A stretch of 64,000 bases of DNA from Chryseosolibacter histidinae (GCF_018598225.1 NZ_JAHESF010000002.1:310001-374000); one strand, 5' to 3'. Numbered from the stretch's first letter, positions 42,666-52,628 are shown. Made by a program: numbers and translations. The notes: generated by a model not told the origin, from the letters alone.

Positions 42666-42717
42666 AGCCCATCTTTAGTGGTTTAAATGGCCATTTAAGG
42701 TGGGCTTTTTATTTTTT
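42666..42717 (+). terminator. Strong intrinsic terminator with no annotated gene upstream
   Basis: AGCCCATCTT (42666-42675) pairs with AAGGTGGGCT (42697-42706) with one U-G pair; an inner TGG/CCA extends the stem, and TTTTTATTTTTT follows. On this strand the upstream gene is divergent, so it must end a short unknown RNA or act as a leader attenuator for the protease gene 72 nt downstream. Confidence 0.75.
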
Positions 42718-42788
42718 CAGGCAGTTCCGGTCAGCGTGATGAATATTCATCGGCCAGGTGATCATGAGAAAACCCAAACCCCACGACC

Positions 42789-44402
42789 ATGTTTGCGTAT
42801 AAAGTAAAAGGAAAAAAACACCAGCTCGACTACAGCGACAAGTTCGTTGTGATCCGCACCAAGGAAAATAAACCCCTCGCTGCATCCTTAAAAAAGAAAT
42901 CGAGCAAAGACCTTGTGGCTAACCTCGAACCCTTTGACGAGTATCCGCACAAAGGTGTTTACATCATGAAGGTTAAGGAAGCGGCCAAAAAAACCATTCC
43001 GGTACGCAACGATGTACGCAAGCAGCTCAAGACCGAAAACAAGATCAGATTTGCCGGCCGTGCGCTGGAAGATCCCAGAACAGGGAAACCGGTTATCTAC
43101 ACAGAGAACATCGTTATAAAATTCAAAAAAGATGTGGTGACAGAAGAGATCGACAAGCTGCTCAAATCGAAAAACCTTACCGTGAGCGCGCAGCAGAATA
43201 AGATGAACGTTACCACTTTACTGGATAATGTTTACGTGGTGAAGGTACCGGAAGGATCGGGTGCGGAAGTGGTGTTCGATACGGTGAACGATCTTTCAAA
43301 ACACGCCTCGGTAGAATACGCTTACCCGGAGCTGATCACAAAAAGAAAATTCAAGGTGGTGGTGAGCCCGCAGCAGTGGCACCTGAAAGAGACCCAGATC
43401 AACGGCACCGATGTTAGAGCCAATATTTCCGTTGAAGATGCCTGGCGGATATCCAAAGGCAAAGATGTGACCATTGCCATCATCGATGACGGTGTAGACA
43501 TTACACACCCCGAGTTCAGTGGCAAGGTAGTGTATCCGTATGATGCAACACTCAGAACCAAAAACCCCAAGCCAAAATACAAAGACGAGAACCATGGCAC
43601 TGCCTGCGCCGGTGTTGCCTGTGCCGCAGGTGTGAAGGCCGCGGGCGTTGCACCAGAAGCAACGTTAATGCCCATCAGGCTCAGCTCCAACCTGGGATCG
43701 ATCGAAGAGGCCGAAGCTTTTGCCTGGGCTATCAAGAACGGCGCACACATCATCTCCTGCAGCTGGGGTCCCGCCGATGGTGAGTGGTGGAATCAGTCGG
43801 ATGACGGTGACGAGTATCCGCTCCCCGAGCTTACGCGCGAGATCATCGACAAGGCTGTCACGGAAGGGCGCAACGGCAAGGGTACCATCGTACTGTTTGC
43901 CGCGGGCAACGGCAATGAGAACATCGAAGCGGATGGCTACTCGAGCAACGACCAGGTAATTGCTGTGGCGGCCTGCAACGACACCAACAGGCGGTCTGTC
44001 TACAGCGATTACGGCAAATCCGTTTTCTGCTGCTTCCCCAGCAATGACTTTGAGCACGAAGACTTCAACCATCCGGCACCGCTGACCAACGGTATCTATA
44101 CCACAGACCGCCGTGGCGAGAACGGATACTCGCGTAAAAACTATACCGATGATTTCGGTGGCACCTCCAGCGCAACGCCAGGAGTGGCGGGTGTCATTGC
44201 CCTGATGCTTTCGGCCAATCCGAACCTCACCATCCAGCAGGTGAAGAAAATTCTCAAAGATACGTGCGACAAGATCGACAAGCCCAAAGGCCAGTACGAC
44301 TCAAAAGGCCACAGCATATTCTACGGTTATGGAAAAGTGAATGCGGCAAAAGCTGTGTCCGCAGCCGCGAAGACGGGAAAGAAAAAGAAGGTGAAGAAGT
44401 AA
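42789..44402 (+). CDS. S8 family serine peptidase (subtilisin-like), no signal peptide
   Basis: Protease of 537 residues with an intact subtilisin triad: Asp in IAIIDDGVDITHPEF (about residue 236), His in DENHGTACAGVACA (about 272) and Ser in GGTSSATPGVAG (about 461). About 200 residues precede the catalytic domain, with NIVIKFKKDVVTEEIDKLLKSKN... resembling an inhibitor_I9-like propeptide. There is no N-terminal hydrophobic segment, and the C-terminus is a lysine tail (KTGKKKKVKK), so it appears cytoplasmic or exported by a route I cannot see. A long 5' region with an orphan terminator precedes it. Confidence 0.9.
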   Translation: MFAYKVKGKKHQLDYSDKFVVIRTKENKPLAASLKKKSSKDLVANLEPFDEYPHKGVYIMKVKEAAKKTIPVRNDVRKQLKTENKIRFAGRALEDPRTGKPVIYTENIVIKFKKDVVTEEIDKLLKSKNLTVSAQQNKMNVTTLLDNVYVVKVPEGSGAEVVFDTVNDLSKHASVEYAYPELITKRKFKVVVSPQQWHLKETQINGTDVRANISVEDAWRISKGKDVTIAIIDDGVDITHPEFSGKVVYPYDATLRTKNPKPKYKDENHGTACAGVACAAGVKAAGVAPEATLMPIRLSSNLGSIEEAEAFAWAIKNGAHIISCSWGPADGEWWNQSDDGDEYPLPELTREIIDKAVTEGRNGKGTIVLFAAGNGNENIEADGYSSNDQVIAVAACNDTNRRSVYSDYGKSVFCCFPSNDFEHEDFNHPAPLTNGIYTTDRRGENGYSRKNYTDDFGGTSSATPGVAGVIALMLSANPNLTIQQVKKILKDTCDKIDKPKGQYDSKGHSIFYGYGKVNAAKAVSAAAKTGKKKKVKK

Positions 44403-44448
44403 AAATATTTTGCCTGACGATACGTGTAACAGGAACCTTGTTTGTCAT

Positions 44449-44456
44449 AGCTTTGG
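44449..44456 (+). promoter_or_regulatory. -7-like element upstream of the TonB receptor gene
   Basis: TAGCTTTG matches TAnnTTTG; it would give a leader of about 115 nt before the ATG at 44577. No TTTG at the -33 distance. Confidence 0.35.
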
Positions 44457-44576
44457 GAACCGGCCTGAATCATTCATTTGACACCGGTACAGGTCCCGAA
44501 TGACGCGCTTGAGATTCTTTCCAAAGATGCCAGCAGACTGGTATCGAAAGGGGGCGCAAACTTAAAAAAACCCGCT

Positions 44577-47192
44577 ATGCCGAAGAGGTCTTTGTTGTTT
44601 TTAGGATTATACCTTGTACTTCACCCAATCCATGCACAATCTATTCTCGAACAGACCATTACGCTTGACCAGGCGACGTACACGATAGAAAGCCTGCTGG
44701 CAGAGATCAGTAAAAAGGGAAACGTTGTATTTTCTTATGGTAACAACATCCCGTACACAAAGGTCATTGCCGTACGCAAGTCAACGCAAACGATCAAAGC
44801 ACATCTTGATGACGTCTTTTCAAGCGCAGGCATTGAGTACCTTGTTCAAAAAAACAGAATATTACTCCGTGCGCAAGAAAAAGTCCCTTCCGGAATTCAT
44901 GGATCAATCACCATCAGCGGGCACATTCGCGATGCAGTGTCCGGCGAAACACTGATCGGGGCTTCTGTACTTCTGGATGAGCTGCACGCGGGCACATTTT
45001 CCAATGCATATGGTTTCTATTCGCTAAGCGTTCCGGCCGGCACCTATACGCTTAAAATTTCCTTCGTTGGGTACTCAGGTCTTGAGCAGCAAATCTCCCT
45101 GGAACAAAACCAGAAGCTGGATTTCACATTGACCCCTGTTTCGCAGCAACTTTCAGAGGTCACCGTTACAGCCACAGAATCTGATATGAACGTCACATCA
45201 ACCGAAATGGGATCGCATAATATCAACATGGCAACCGTGCGCGAGATGCCTTCACTGGCTGGTGAAGTAGACGTATTGCGCGCTGTACAATTGCTGCCTG
45301 GCGTAAAAACAGCGAGTGAAGCTTCGAGCAGCCTTTTTGTAAGAGGCGGCAACCTGGATCAGAACCTGGTATTGCTGGATGAAGCCCCGGTCTATAACCC
45401 TTCACATTTGTTCGGCATCTTCTCCGTTTTCAATGCTGATGCCATCAAAGACATTCAGTTTTACAAAAGTGGCTTTCCTTCATTTTATGGCGGACGTCTC
45501 TCCTCTGTGCTCGATGTGCGACTGAAGGACGGAAACACCAGGTCTCTCGGCGTTTCGGGTGGTGTGGGCACCGTTTCAAGCCGGCTTACCGTTGAAGGTC
45601 CTCTTGCGAAAGACAGAAGCTCCTTTATTGTTTCGGGACGTTACACGTACAGCGATCTGATCACACGAACAGTGAAATATTTGCGCGAGAACGATATGCG
45701 TTTATACTTCTATGACCTGTCCGCCAAAGTGAACCATACCTTCAACGACAAAAACAAGATCTTTCTATCTGGCTACCTCGGAGCCGATGCCAATGCCTTC
45801 GGCGCAACCAACATCCAATGGAGCAATGCCACTGCTACAGCCCGCTGGAATCATGTCTTCCATGAGAAGCTCTTTTCCAACTTTACCTTGCTTTACAGCA
45901 AGTACGATAGCGACATAGGCGCCATGAGCATTCTTCAGAAAATTTCAGACTATGCCCGGTGGAAGAGCAGCATCCGTGATATCACCTTTAAGGGAGATCT
46001 TACCTGGTACGCTGGGCAGCATGATGTTATCCGGTATGGTTTACAGTCAACCCATCATCAGATCAACTCCGGCACAGCGGCAGGTAAACTTCTGGCAGAT
46101 GGCCCTGTCAAAGTGCCGGTCAGCAATGCCCTGGAACACGCGGTCTACGTCAGTCATGAACATCAGTTGAGCGACCGGATTGCACTTGAATACGGACTGC
46201 GTTATTCGTTATTTCAAAACATCGGAAAGGGCACCTCGTACACTTATGACGACAACCATGTTGTAACAGACACCCTGAATGTGAAGTCCGGCGAGATCTT
46301 TCATACATCCGGTGGTTTGGAGCCGCGGGTCTCGGCCAGGTTCATGCTCAATAGAGCAAGCTCGCTCAAAATAGCCTACAATCGCACGCGCCAGTATCTC
46401 CAGCTGCTCTCCAATTCATCGGTAGGCCTCAACGCATTTGATATCTGGCTCCCCTCCGGCCCCAATGTGAAACCACAGTCGGCGGATCAAATTTCATTCG
46501 GATATTTCCGTAACCTGCAGGAAAACAAGTATGAAACTTCCGCGGAAGTGTACTACAAATGGATGCATCATCAGATAGATTTTACGGACCATGCTCGGCT
46601 GTTATTCAATTCGCAGCTGGAAAGTGAGTTGCGCACAGGCAAAGGGTGGTCATATGGAGCCGAGTTCTTTCTCAAAAAGAATTCAGGTATGCTCACAGGC
46701 TGGTTGAGCTACACCTACGCAATCGCCAGAAAAGATATTCCGGCCATCAGCAACAAACCCTATCCTACTCATTTCGATCAGCCGCATAATGTGACGTTGG
46801 TGACTCACCAGAAGATCTCGCGCAGCTGGTCCCTTTCCGCCAACTGGACGTATGCAACCGGAAGACCAATAACGCTGGCGGTAGAAAGCTTTAACTATGG
46901 TGATATGACAGTGCCTGTTTATGCCGAAAAAAATCACTTCAGAATGCGTGACTATCACAGGCTCGACCTGGCTGCCACCTATAGTAAAACAAGGCCCGAC
47001 AGGAAATACTCGGGAAGCTGGACCTTCTCTCTTTACAACGCCTACTTCAGAAAAAATGATACGGCCATTGTGATGCTGCCACGCCACGGATGGGATCCCA
47101 ATCCACAACAGGCGGATGATAACAAAGTTGTGGCGCAACGCATTACCCTGTTTCCTTTCTTTCCGTCGATCACTTATAATTTTAAATTCTAA
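44577..47192 (+). CDS. TonB-dependent outer-membrane receptor with STN and carboxypeptidase-like domains
   Basis: Outer-membrane transporter of 871 residues. Signal peptide (MPKRSLLFLGLYLVLHPIHA, about 1-20), secretin/TonB short N-terminal domain (about 24-100), a carboxypeptidase-regulatory-like domain (ISGHIRDAVSGETLIGASVLL, about 112-195), plug domain (SLFVRGGNLDQNLVLLDEAPVYNPSHLFG, about 250-300) and a beta barrel ending in aromatic YNFKF. The ATG at 44577 begins the signal peptide, so earlier in-frame TTG starts are rejected. The DUF4249 lipoprotein gene starts 2 nt after the stop; such pairs are typical of Bacteroidota uptake systems of unknown substrate. Confidence 0.9.
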   Translation: MPKRSLLFLGLYLVLHPIHAQSILEQTITLDQATYTIESLLAEISKKGNVVFSYGNNIPYTKVIAVRKSTQTIKAHLDDVFSSAGIEYLVQKNRILLRAQEKVPSGIHGSITISGHIRDAVSGETLIGASVLLDELHAGTFSNAYGFYSLSVPAGTYTLKISFVGYSGLEQQISLEQNQKLDFTLTPVSQQLSEVTVTATESDMNVTSTEMGSHNINMATVREMPSLAGEVDVLRAVQLLPGVKTASEASSSLFVRGGNLDQNLVLLDEAPVYNPSHLFGIFSVFNADAIKDIQFYKSGFPSFYGGRLSSVLDVRLKDGNTRSLGVSGGVGTVSSRLTVEGPLAKDRSSFIVSGRYTYSDLITRTVKYLRENDMRLYFYDLSAKVNHTFNDKNKIFLSGYLGADANAFGATNIQWSNATATARWNHVFHEKLFSNFTLLYSKYDSDIGAMSILQKISDYARWKSSIRDITFKGDLTWYAGQHDVIRYGLQSTHHQINSGTAAGKLLADGPVKVPVSNALEHAVYVSHEHQLSDRIALEYGLRYSLFQNIGKGTSYTYDDNHVVTDTLNVKSGEIFHTSGGLEPRVSARFMLNRASSLKIAYNRTRQYLQLLSNSSVGLNAFDIWLPSGPNVKPQSADQISFGYFRNLQENKYETSAEVYYKWMHHQIDFTDHARLLFNSQLESELRTGKGWSYGAEFFLKKNSGMLTGWLSYTYAIARKDIPAISNKPYPTHFDQPHNVTLVTHQKISRSWSLSANWTYATGRPITLAVESFNYGDMTVPVYAEKNHFRMRDYHRLDLAATYSKTRPDRKYSGSWTFSLYNAYFRKNDTAIVMLPRHGWDPNPQQADDNKVVAQRITLFPFFPSITYNFKF

Positions 47193-47194
47193 CC

Positions 47195-47998
47195 ATGAAG
47201 CACCTGCGTTTTCTGATATACCTGTGTGTTGTACTCTCTTTGCAGGGATGTATCGAAGAAGTGACCGTGGAAGCGTTGGTCGGCCCAACCTCCGGAAGGC
47301 TGGTGGTTGAGGGATTGATCACCAATGAGAAGAAGCCACACCGGGTGAAGCTTTCCAGGGTAACTACGGCGCTGCCTGAAAATCCTCCCGCAGTTGTATC
47401 AGATGCTTCCGTTTCTATCACGGATGGAACGACTACATGGCCGTTGTTGGAGTACCCTCAAGGGTCAGGAAGTTACTGGACAGATACGATACAAGGTGAG
47501 CCGGGAGCAACTTACACACTGATGGTACGTGTTGGAAATGCAACCTATCACGCCTCCGATCAAATGCCACAGGAGATAGCGTTTGATCCGAATGACAACT
47601 ATTTGCAAAAATACCTGGGAAAAGGCTCCCCTAACTATTATGTGAGCGGACCTTTGGTACTTTACGGCGCCGATGCTCCGGCCCGCATCACGTATTCGCT
47701 TCAGCAACTTCCCGACTCTTCAATGACCTATTTTTCCTTCCCGGGCGTTGACCCTGACAACGTAGTTCCTACATTTTCTGATAACCTTCAATTCGCACCG
47801 GGCTCCGTGCTCAGGCAAACGAAATATGCACTATCTCGCCAACATTATCTTTTTATGAGGGCGGTGTTGCTTGAAGTAAAATATTACGGTGGTTTTTTTG
47901 GCAGCACCCGCGGAAATGTCCCTACCAACCTTAGTGAAGGCGCTTTGGGCTTTTTTGGCGCTTGTGCCGCTCATTCCAGGATGGCAAGAGTAGAGTGA
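47195..47998 (+). CDS. DUF4249 family lipoprotein
   Basis: Lipoprotein of 267 residues: signal MKHLRFLIYLCVVLSLQGC with lipobox LQGC, then the typical DUF4249 segments LVVEGLITNEKKPHRVKLSRV and DASVSITDGTTTWPLLE, and a C-terminal GALGFFGACAAHSR close to where family members end. It is coupled to the TonB receptor upstream and presumably acts as its outer-surface partner. Length is at the short end of the family; the ending ACAAHSRMARVE looks slightly unusual and may reflect a small 3' change, but no clear frameshifted continuation is seen. Confidence 0.85.
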   Translation: MKHLRFLIYLCVVLSLQGCIEEVTVEALVGPTSGRLVVEGLITNEKKPHRVKLSRVTTALPENPPAVVSDASVSITDGTTTWPLLEYPQGSGSYWTDTIQGEPGATYTLMVRVGNATYHASDQMPQEIAFDPNDNYLQKYLGKGSPNYYVSGPLVLYGADAPARITYSLQQLPDSSMTYFSFPGVDPDNVVPTFSDNLQFAPGSVLRQTKYALSRQHYLFMRAVLLEVKYYGGFFGSTRGNVPTNLSEGALGFFGACAAHSRMARVE

Positions 47999-48156
47999 TG
48001 CCGGATGACGCGATGATGGCTTCATTGGCATTTTGCGCAATGTAGCGGCCGACATCGTCGCAATAAAACAGTTCCGCAGCTTGCCGGGAACCTTCACGAT
48101 TTTTATTTTCGTTACCTCGACGCGTGTGAAGGGCCAGCTGAAAATGTTCAATAATC

Positions 48157-49599
48157 ATGGAAGCATATGACCTTGTGGTGATCGGTTCAGGGCCGGCAGG
48201 TGAAAAAGCAGCGGTAAAAGCCGCCTATTTCAATTACAAGGTGGCCATCATTGAAAAGAACGAGCATTTCGGCGGCGCCGGCATTCAAACAGGTACCCTG
48301 CCTTCCAAGACCCTGAAAGAGACCTCGCTGCATCTCTCCGGCATCTACAGCAAAGGTATTTTTAGCATCGACCGTGAGCTGGGCAGGATTGCCGGCATCC
48401 AGGATTTTATGTACCGCAAGAACCTTGTAGTGCACGACGCCGGAAATGCTGTGGAACACAACCTTGACCGGCATAACGTAACCATCTACAAAGGCCAGGC
48501 GGAATTTGTCAACGATCACGAGATCCGCATCGCCAACGGTGCGGCTGAGGTAACGATCTACGGCAAAAACATCATTATCGCCACCGGGTCATACCCCGTT
48601 CACCCGGCCAATATTCCCTTTGATTACATCAGGGTTCACGATTCAGATTCGATCCTGAACATCACCCGGTTTCCCAGGTCGCTGTGTGTATTGGGTGCCG
48701 GTGTGATCGGCTGTGAATATGCCACCATCTTCGCGGCCCTGGGCATCCCCACCTACATCGTTAACAACAACGACCAGATCCTCACATTCCTCGACAAGGA
48801 GATCTCCTCGGCGCTGGTATCGCGTATGGAAAAGAACGGGATCAAAATATTCTTCAACAACACTATTAAAACGTTCGATATTCCTGCAGACACCAACGAT
48901 CCGATCACGCTGACATTAAAAAGCGGTGATGTGGTGGAATGTGACATGTTCCTGTTCGCGGCAGGAAGAAGCGGCAATACCCGGGAGCTGAAGTGTGAAC
49001 GGGCCGGCATCACCCTGGGCGAACGCGAGGCCATCAAAGTGGATCACCGGTTTCAAACCAGCGTGAGTCACATTTATGCCGTAGGCGACGTTGTGGGCTT
49101 CCCTGCGCTGGCCAGCACCAGCATGGACCAGGGAAGGATCGCTGTGGCACACATTTTTCAAACAGGCGATCTCAAAAACCTCGCTACGGTCTTTCCTTAC
49201 GGGATCTACACGGTACCTGAAGTATCGATGGTAGGAATTTCGGAAGAAACGGCGAAAAGCCAGAAGATCAACTATGGAACAGGATGCTGTTACTACCGTG
49301 AAACCATTCGTGGCAGGATCATGGGAGACCCTGACAATGGCTTCCTGAAGCTCGTCTTCGACAAAGATTCAAGGGTGATCCTGGGCGTTCATATTATTGG
49401 CATCCTGGCCACGGAGCTCATTCATTTCGGAATGTCGCTGGTAAGGGAGCAGAAAACGATTGACGACGTGATCGCCACGGTATTCAATTTTCCATCGCTG
49501 CATGACCTGTACAAGTATGCAAGCTATGACGGACTCGGAAGCATCAAAGGAAAACAGGTAAAGAAGGCCGGCGAAAATTTATCCTTCCACCGGCATTGA
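48157..49599 (+). CDS. sthA: Soluble pyridine nucleotide transhydrogenase
   Basis: Flavoprotein of 480 residues that moves reducing power between NADPH and NAD. N-terminal FAD motif VVIGSGPAGEKAAVKAA (about 7-23), NAD motif LCVLGAGVIGCEYATIFAALG near 180 and HIYAVGDVVGFPALASTSMDQGR near 307. The redox-active CxxxxC of lipoamide and glutathione reductases is replaced by GGAGIQTGTLPSKTL, as expected for SthA. It sits before ppk1 in the same direction with a 31-nt gap. The 158 nt upstream show no recognised site. Confidence 0.9.
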   Translation: MEAYDLVVIGSGPAGEKAAVKAAYFNYKVAIIEKNEHFGGAGIQTGTLPSKTLKETSLHLSGIYSKGIFSIDRELGRIAGIQDFMYRKNLVVHDAGNAVEHNLDRHNVTIYKGQAEFVNDHEIRIANGAAEVTIYGKNIIIATGSYPVHPANIPFDYIRVHDSDSILNITRFPRSLCVLGAGVIGCEYATIFAALGIPTYIVNNNDQILTFLDKEISSALVSRMEKNGIKIFFNNTIKTFDIPADTNDPITLTLKSGDVVECDMFLFAAGRSGNTRELKCERAGITLGEREAIKVDHRFQTSVSHIYAVGDVVGFPALASTSMDQGRIAVAHIFQTGDLKNLATVFPYGIYTVPEVSMVGISEETAKSQKINYGTGCCYYRETIRGRIMGDPDNGFLKLVFDKDSRVILGVHIIGILATELIHFGMSLVREQKTIDDVIATVFNFPSLHDLYKYASYDGLGSIKGKQVKKAGENLSFHRH

Positions 49600-49630
49600 T
49601 CGTTGTTGCGCTAACAACGTACTTTAGGGC

Positions 49631-51694
49631 ATGAAGGCAGAAACATCGCAAAAGACCCATCCTGTTTATTTCGACCGTGACCTGAGCTGGCTCTCGTTCA
49701 ACGAACGGGTTCTGAACGAAGCCCGGCGCGAGGGCGTTCCCCTGATGGAGAAGATCCGTTTCCTGGGCATCTACTCTTCTAACCTCGATGAGTTTTACCG
49801 CGTGCGCATGCCTGCCCTGATGGCCCTCGGTAAACTGGATATCGATAAACGGCTTCAGCCCTCACAATCGCTGCTGGATGAGATCAACAGCAAGATCCTC
49901 GCGCAACAGAAATTTTTCGGGTCCATCATAGAAAATGAGATCATCGGTGGCCTGCGCGCGCAGAACATTCGCCTGGTTTATAACGAAGCCATTCCCGGGG
50001 CGCTGCTGCAACCCTTGCAATATTATTTTATCCACCAGGTGGCCGCGTACATCCGCATCACACCGGTGTCGCCCAAAACAACTTTCTTTCCCGAAAACAA
50101 CAAGCTTTATAACCTTGTAGCCATAGAAAAGAAGAAGGCGCGCCAATGGTTTGTGATCAACATTCCCTCCGATGTGCTGCCGCGGTTCTACGTTCACCAC
50201 GCTGATGGTGTTCAGTACATCGTATTTCTCGATGATGTGGTCAAGCTCAGCCTGCCTTTGTTATTCCCGGGGCAGAAGATCGCCGGCAGCCACAACTTTA
50301 AAACCACCCGCGATGCGGAGATCGACCTCCAGGACGAGTTCTCCGGGAACCTAGCCAGGAAGATCGAAAAAAAACTAGCCCAGCGCGACCGTGGTCTCCC
50401 CACACGATTCCTCTATGAACCTGGCATCGATCAGCCTACACTCTCCATGCTCCGCAAGAGACTTAACCTCAAAGGCGCGAGCTGTATCAAGGGAGGAACT
50501 TATCACAACCTGAAAGATCTTTCAACGCTGCCATTAAAAGATCCGCGGTTCAACTACGAGCCTTGGCCCCGCTCCATCCTTCCAATACCCGCCGATCAAT
50601 CTCTCTTTGACCGGATCTCTTCGGGTGATATCCTGCTACACACGCCTTACCAAAGTTATGATACGGTGCTCCGGTTCTTCAACGAAGCATCCATTGATCC
50701 GGGGGTTGAAAAAATATTCATAACGCTTTACCGCATTGCGCATGACTCAAAGATCGCGGAAGCGCTCATCAGCGCAGCACACAATGGCAAAAAGGTGACG
50801 GTCTTTGTCGAGCTCAAGGCACGGTTCGATGAAGCCAACAACATCCGCTGGTCCAAACGTATGAAGGCCGCGGGCATCCGCATCATCGAGAGCATTCCTG
50901 GTTTAAAGGTGCATGCAAAACTGGCGCTGGTCACTAAAAAGCGAGGTTCTGCAACGGAACGGCTGGGCATTGTTGCCACAGGAAATTTTAACGAAAGCAC
51001 TGCACGGTATTACACTGACCACCTGCTCATGACCGGCAATCAGGCCATGCTGAAAGAGGCTGAAGCACTTTTCCATTTCCTGAAAAAACGCAAGAAGCAA
51101 TCGTCTAAAAAAAGCATCAGCTTCAAGCACCTGCTGGTGGGCCAGTTCAACCTGCAGCAACGTTTTCTGGATCTCATAGATCGCGAGATAAGACATGCCG
51201 AGTTGGGATTACCTTCTTCTATCGCCGTAAAGCTGAACAACCTGGAAGACAAAGTGCTTATCTCCAAACTTTACGAGGCCTCACAGAAGGGTGTGCAAAT
51301 CCAGCTGATCGTGCGGAGCATCTGCTGCCTTGTGCCGGGGGTGAAGGGCCTGAGCGAGAACATTTGTGTAAAAAGAATTGTAGACCGCTATCTGGAGCAC
51401 GGAAGGATCTTTGTATTCCACAACAACGGCGCAGAAGAAGTATTCATCGGGTCAGCCGACTGGATGAACAGAAATATCTACCGGCGCATCGAAGTTTGTG
51501 TTCCCATCAAAGAACCCGCGCTAAAAGCCGAGTTGCTCGAGATCATCAACGTACAACTGAACGACGATCACCAGGTGGTCATATTGGATGAGCAGTGCCG
51601 GAATACGGAGGTGGAGCCCAGCGCATCGCCAGTGAGGTCACAGAAGGTGATTGGGGAGATGCTCAGTAATCCGGCACAACTTAAGCTAGCCTAG
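49631..51694 (+). CDS. ppk1: Polyphosphate kinase 1
   Basis: Enzyme of 687 residues that makes polyphosphate from ATP. N-terminal domain FDRDLSWLSFNERVLNEA (about 14-31), head domain to about 310, and two catalytic domains with phospholipase-D-like HxK motifs: GLKVHAKLALV around residue 423 with the phosphate-accepting histidine, and ATGNFNESTARYYTDHLLMTGN around 453. Length is the standard 680-720. It follows sthA closely and is convergent with the universal stress gene 7 nt past its stop. Confidence 0.94.
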   Translation: MKAETSQKTHPVYFDRDLSWLSFNERVLNEARREGVPLMEKIRFLGIYSSNLDEFYRVRMPALMALGKLDIDKRLQPSQSLLDEINSKILAQQKFFGSIIENEIIGGLRAQNIRLVYNEAIPGALLQPLQYYFIHQVAAYIRITPVSPKTTFFPENNKLYNLVAIEKKKARQWFVINIPSDVLPRFYVHHADGVQYIVFLDDVVKLSLPLLFPGQKIAGSHNFKTTRDAEIDLQDEFSGNLARKIEKKLAQRDRGLPTRFLYEPGIDQPTLSMLRKRLNLKGASCIKGGTYHNLKDLSTLPLKDPRFNYEPWPRSILPIPADQSLFDRISSGDILLHTPYQSYDTVLRFFNEASIDPGVEKIFITLYRIAHDSKIAEALISAAHNGKKVTVFVELKARFDEANNIRWSKRMKAAGIRIIESIPGLKVHAKLALVTKKRGSATERLGIVATGNFNESTARYYTDHLLMTGNQAMLKEAEALFHFLKKRKKQSSKKSISFKHLLVGQFNLQQRFLDLIDREIRHAELGLPSSIAVKLNNLEDKVLISKLYEASQKGVQIQLIVRSICCLVPGVKGLSENICVKRIVDRYLEHGRIFVFHNNGAEEVFIGSADWMNRNIYRRIEVCVPIKEPALKAELLEIINVQLNDDHQVVILDEQCRNTEVEPSASPVRSQKVIGEMLSNPAQLKLA

Positions 51695-51701
51695 ACTCAA
51701 T

Positions 51702-52553
51702 TCACGCTTCCACTGGCTCACCCTTTAGCGCATACGTCCACACCAGTCCGCTGTTGTGATTGGCGATGTCTTCCGCCAGACTACCGTTGACAAGGTGGGC
51801 AATTCCCTTTCTTCCGTGGGTGCCCATGGCAATCAGATCGCCTTTCACGAAGCTGGCAAATTCCAGGATACCCTTCTCCTCATCACGGTGATTGAATACG
51901 CTGGTACTGTAATCTTTCAACATAAACCGTTTTGCAAAAGCTTCGAGCCGCTGATGGGTTACCGTGTCAGATGTAAAGTTCAGGGGTGTATTGATCCACA
52001 CCAGGTGCAGGTGCGCCTTGAAGAAATATTGCAATGCCTTCACTTTCATCACCAGGTCTTCCTGTGCTTCGGTTTCAAACGTATTGGGGAATACGATATT
52101 TTTGATGGGCCCTTTGAAATAGCTTTTCATCACTAAAACCGGTACCATCGAATTTCTGACCATTTTTTCGGCATTCGAGCCGATGAAGAATTCCCGTGCG
52201 CCGCTGGCACCATGAGAGCCCATGATAACGAGGTCGATCGACTCTTTTTCAATGTAATCGTGGATCGTGCGCGAGACCACGCCAAACTGAACGGCAAAAA
52301 TCACTTTCACACCTTCCGTCTTATACTTATCACGGAACTTTTTAAACTGGCCTTCCGCTTTTTCGCGAAGCTCTTTCAGAAGCTGTTCTTCAAAATTGAG
52401 CACGGGCATGAGTACAGTGTCGTGCATCACAGGAAGCTCGATCACATTCAGGAGGTGAACCGTGCCCTTCGACTGTTGGGCAACATCCAGGGCAAACCGG
52501 TAAGCATTGATGGCCGGAGTGGAGAAATCGCAGGGGACCAGTATCTTTTTCAT
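51702..52553 (-). CDS. Universal stress protein, tandem UspA domains
   Basis: Cytoplasmic protein of 283 residues with two UspA folds. Each has the ATP-binding G-2x-G-9x-G(S/T) motif: MGSHGASGAREFFIGS near residue 118 and MGTHGRKGIAHLVNGS near 250. Two-domain Usp proteins are often induced by oxygen limitation. The ATG at 52553 gives MKKILVPCDFST, the usual Usp start. A TGA-N6-TCA palindrome (52629-52642) and a TACTTTTG -7 element (52577-52584) lie upstream, which supports Crp/Fnr control. Confidence 0.9.
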   Translation of the reverse strand: MKKILVPCDFSTPAINAYRFALDVAQQSKGTVHLLNVIELPVMHDTVLMPVLNFEEQLLKELREKAEGQFKKFRDKYKTEGVKVIFAVQFGVVSRTIHDYIEKESIDLVIMGSHGASGAREFFIGSNAEKMVRNSMVPVLVMKSYFKGPIKNIVFPNTFETEAQEDLVMKVKALQYFFKAHLHLVWINTPLNFTSDTVTHQRLEAFAKRFMLKDYSTSVFNHRDEEKGILEFASFVKGDLIAMGTHGRKGIAHLVNGSLAEDIANHNSGLVWTYALKGEPVEA

Positions 52554-52576
52554 GGCAACAAGGTTTGTTAATAGAT

Positions 52577-52584
52577 CAAAAGTA
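52577..52584 (-). promoter_or_regulatory. -7 promoter element of usp
   Basis: Minus strand TACTTTTG (TAnnTTTG). Its centre is 55 bp from the Crp/Fnr-type palindrome, placing that site near -62 as in class I activation. No TTTG at -33. Confidence 0.5.
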
Positions 52585-52628
52585 AACGATGATAAGCAGC
52601 AGGACATTGAAGTGCGTCATGTAAAAGC

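Noticed and set aside
48003-48168. Open frame of about 50 codons after the DUF4249 gene, overlapping the sthA start
   Set aside because: It has no good start codon, no ribosome site and no family resemblance; the DUF4249 protein ends near its normal end, so a frameshifted tail is not needed.
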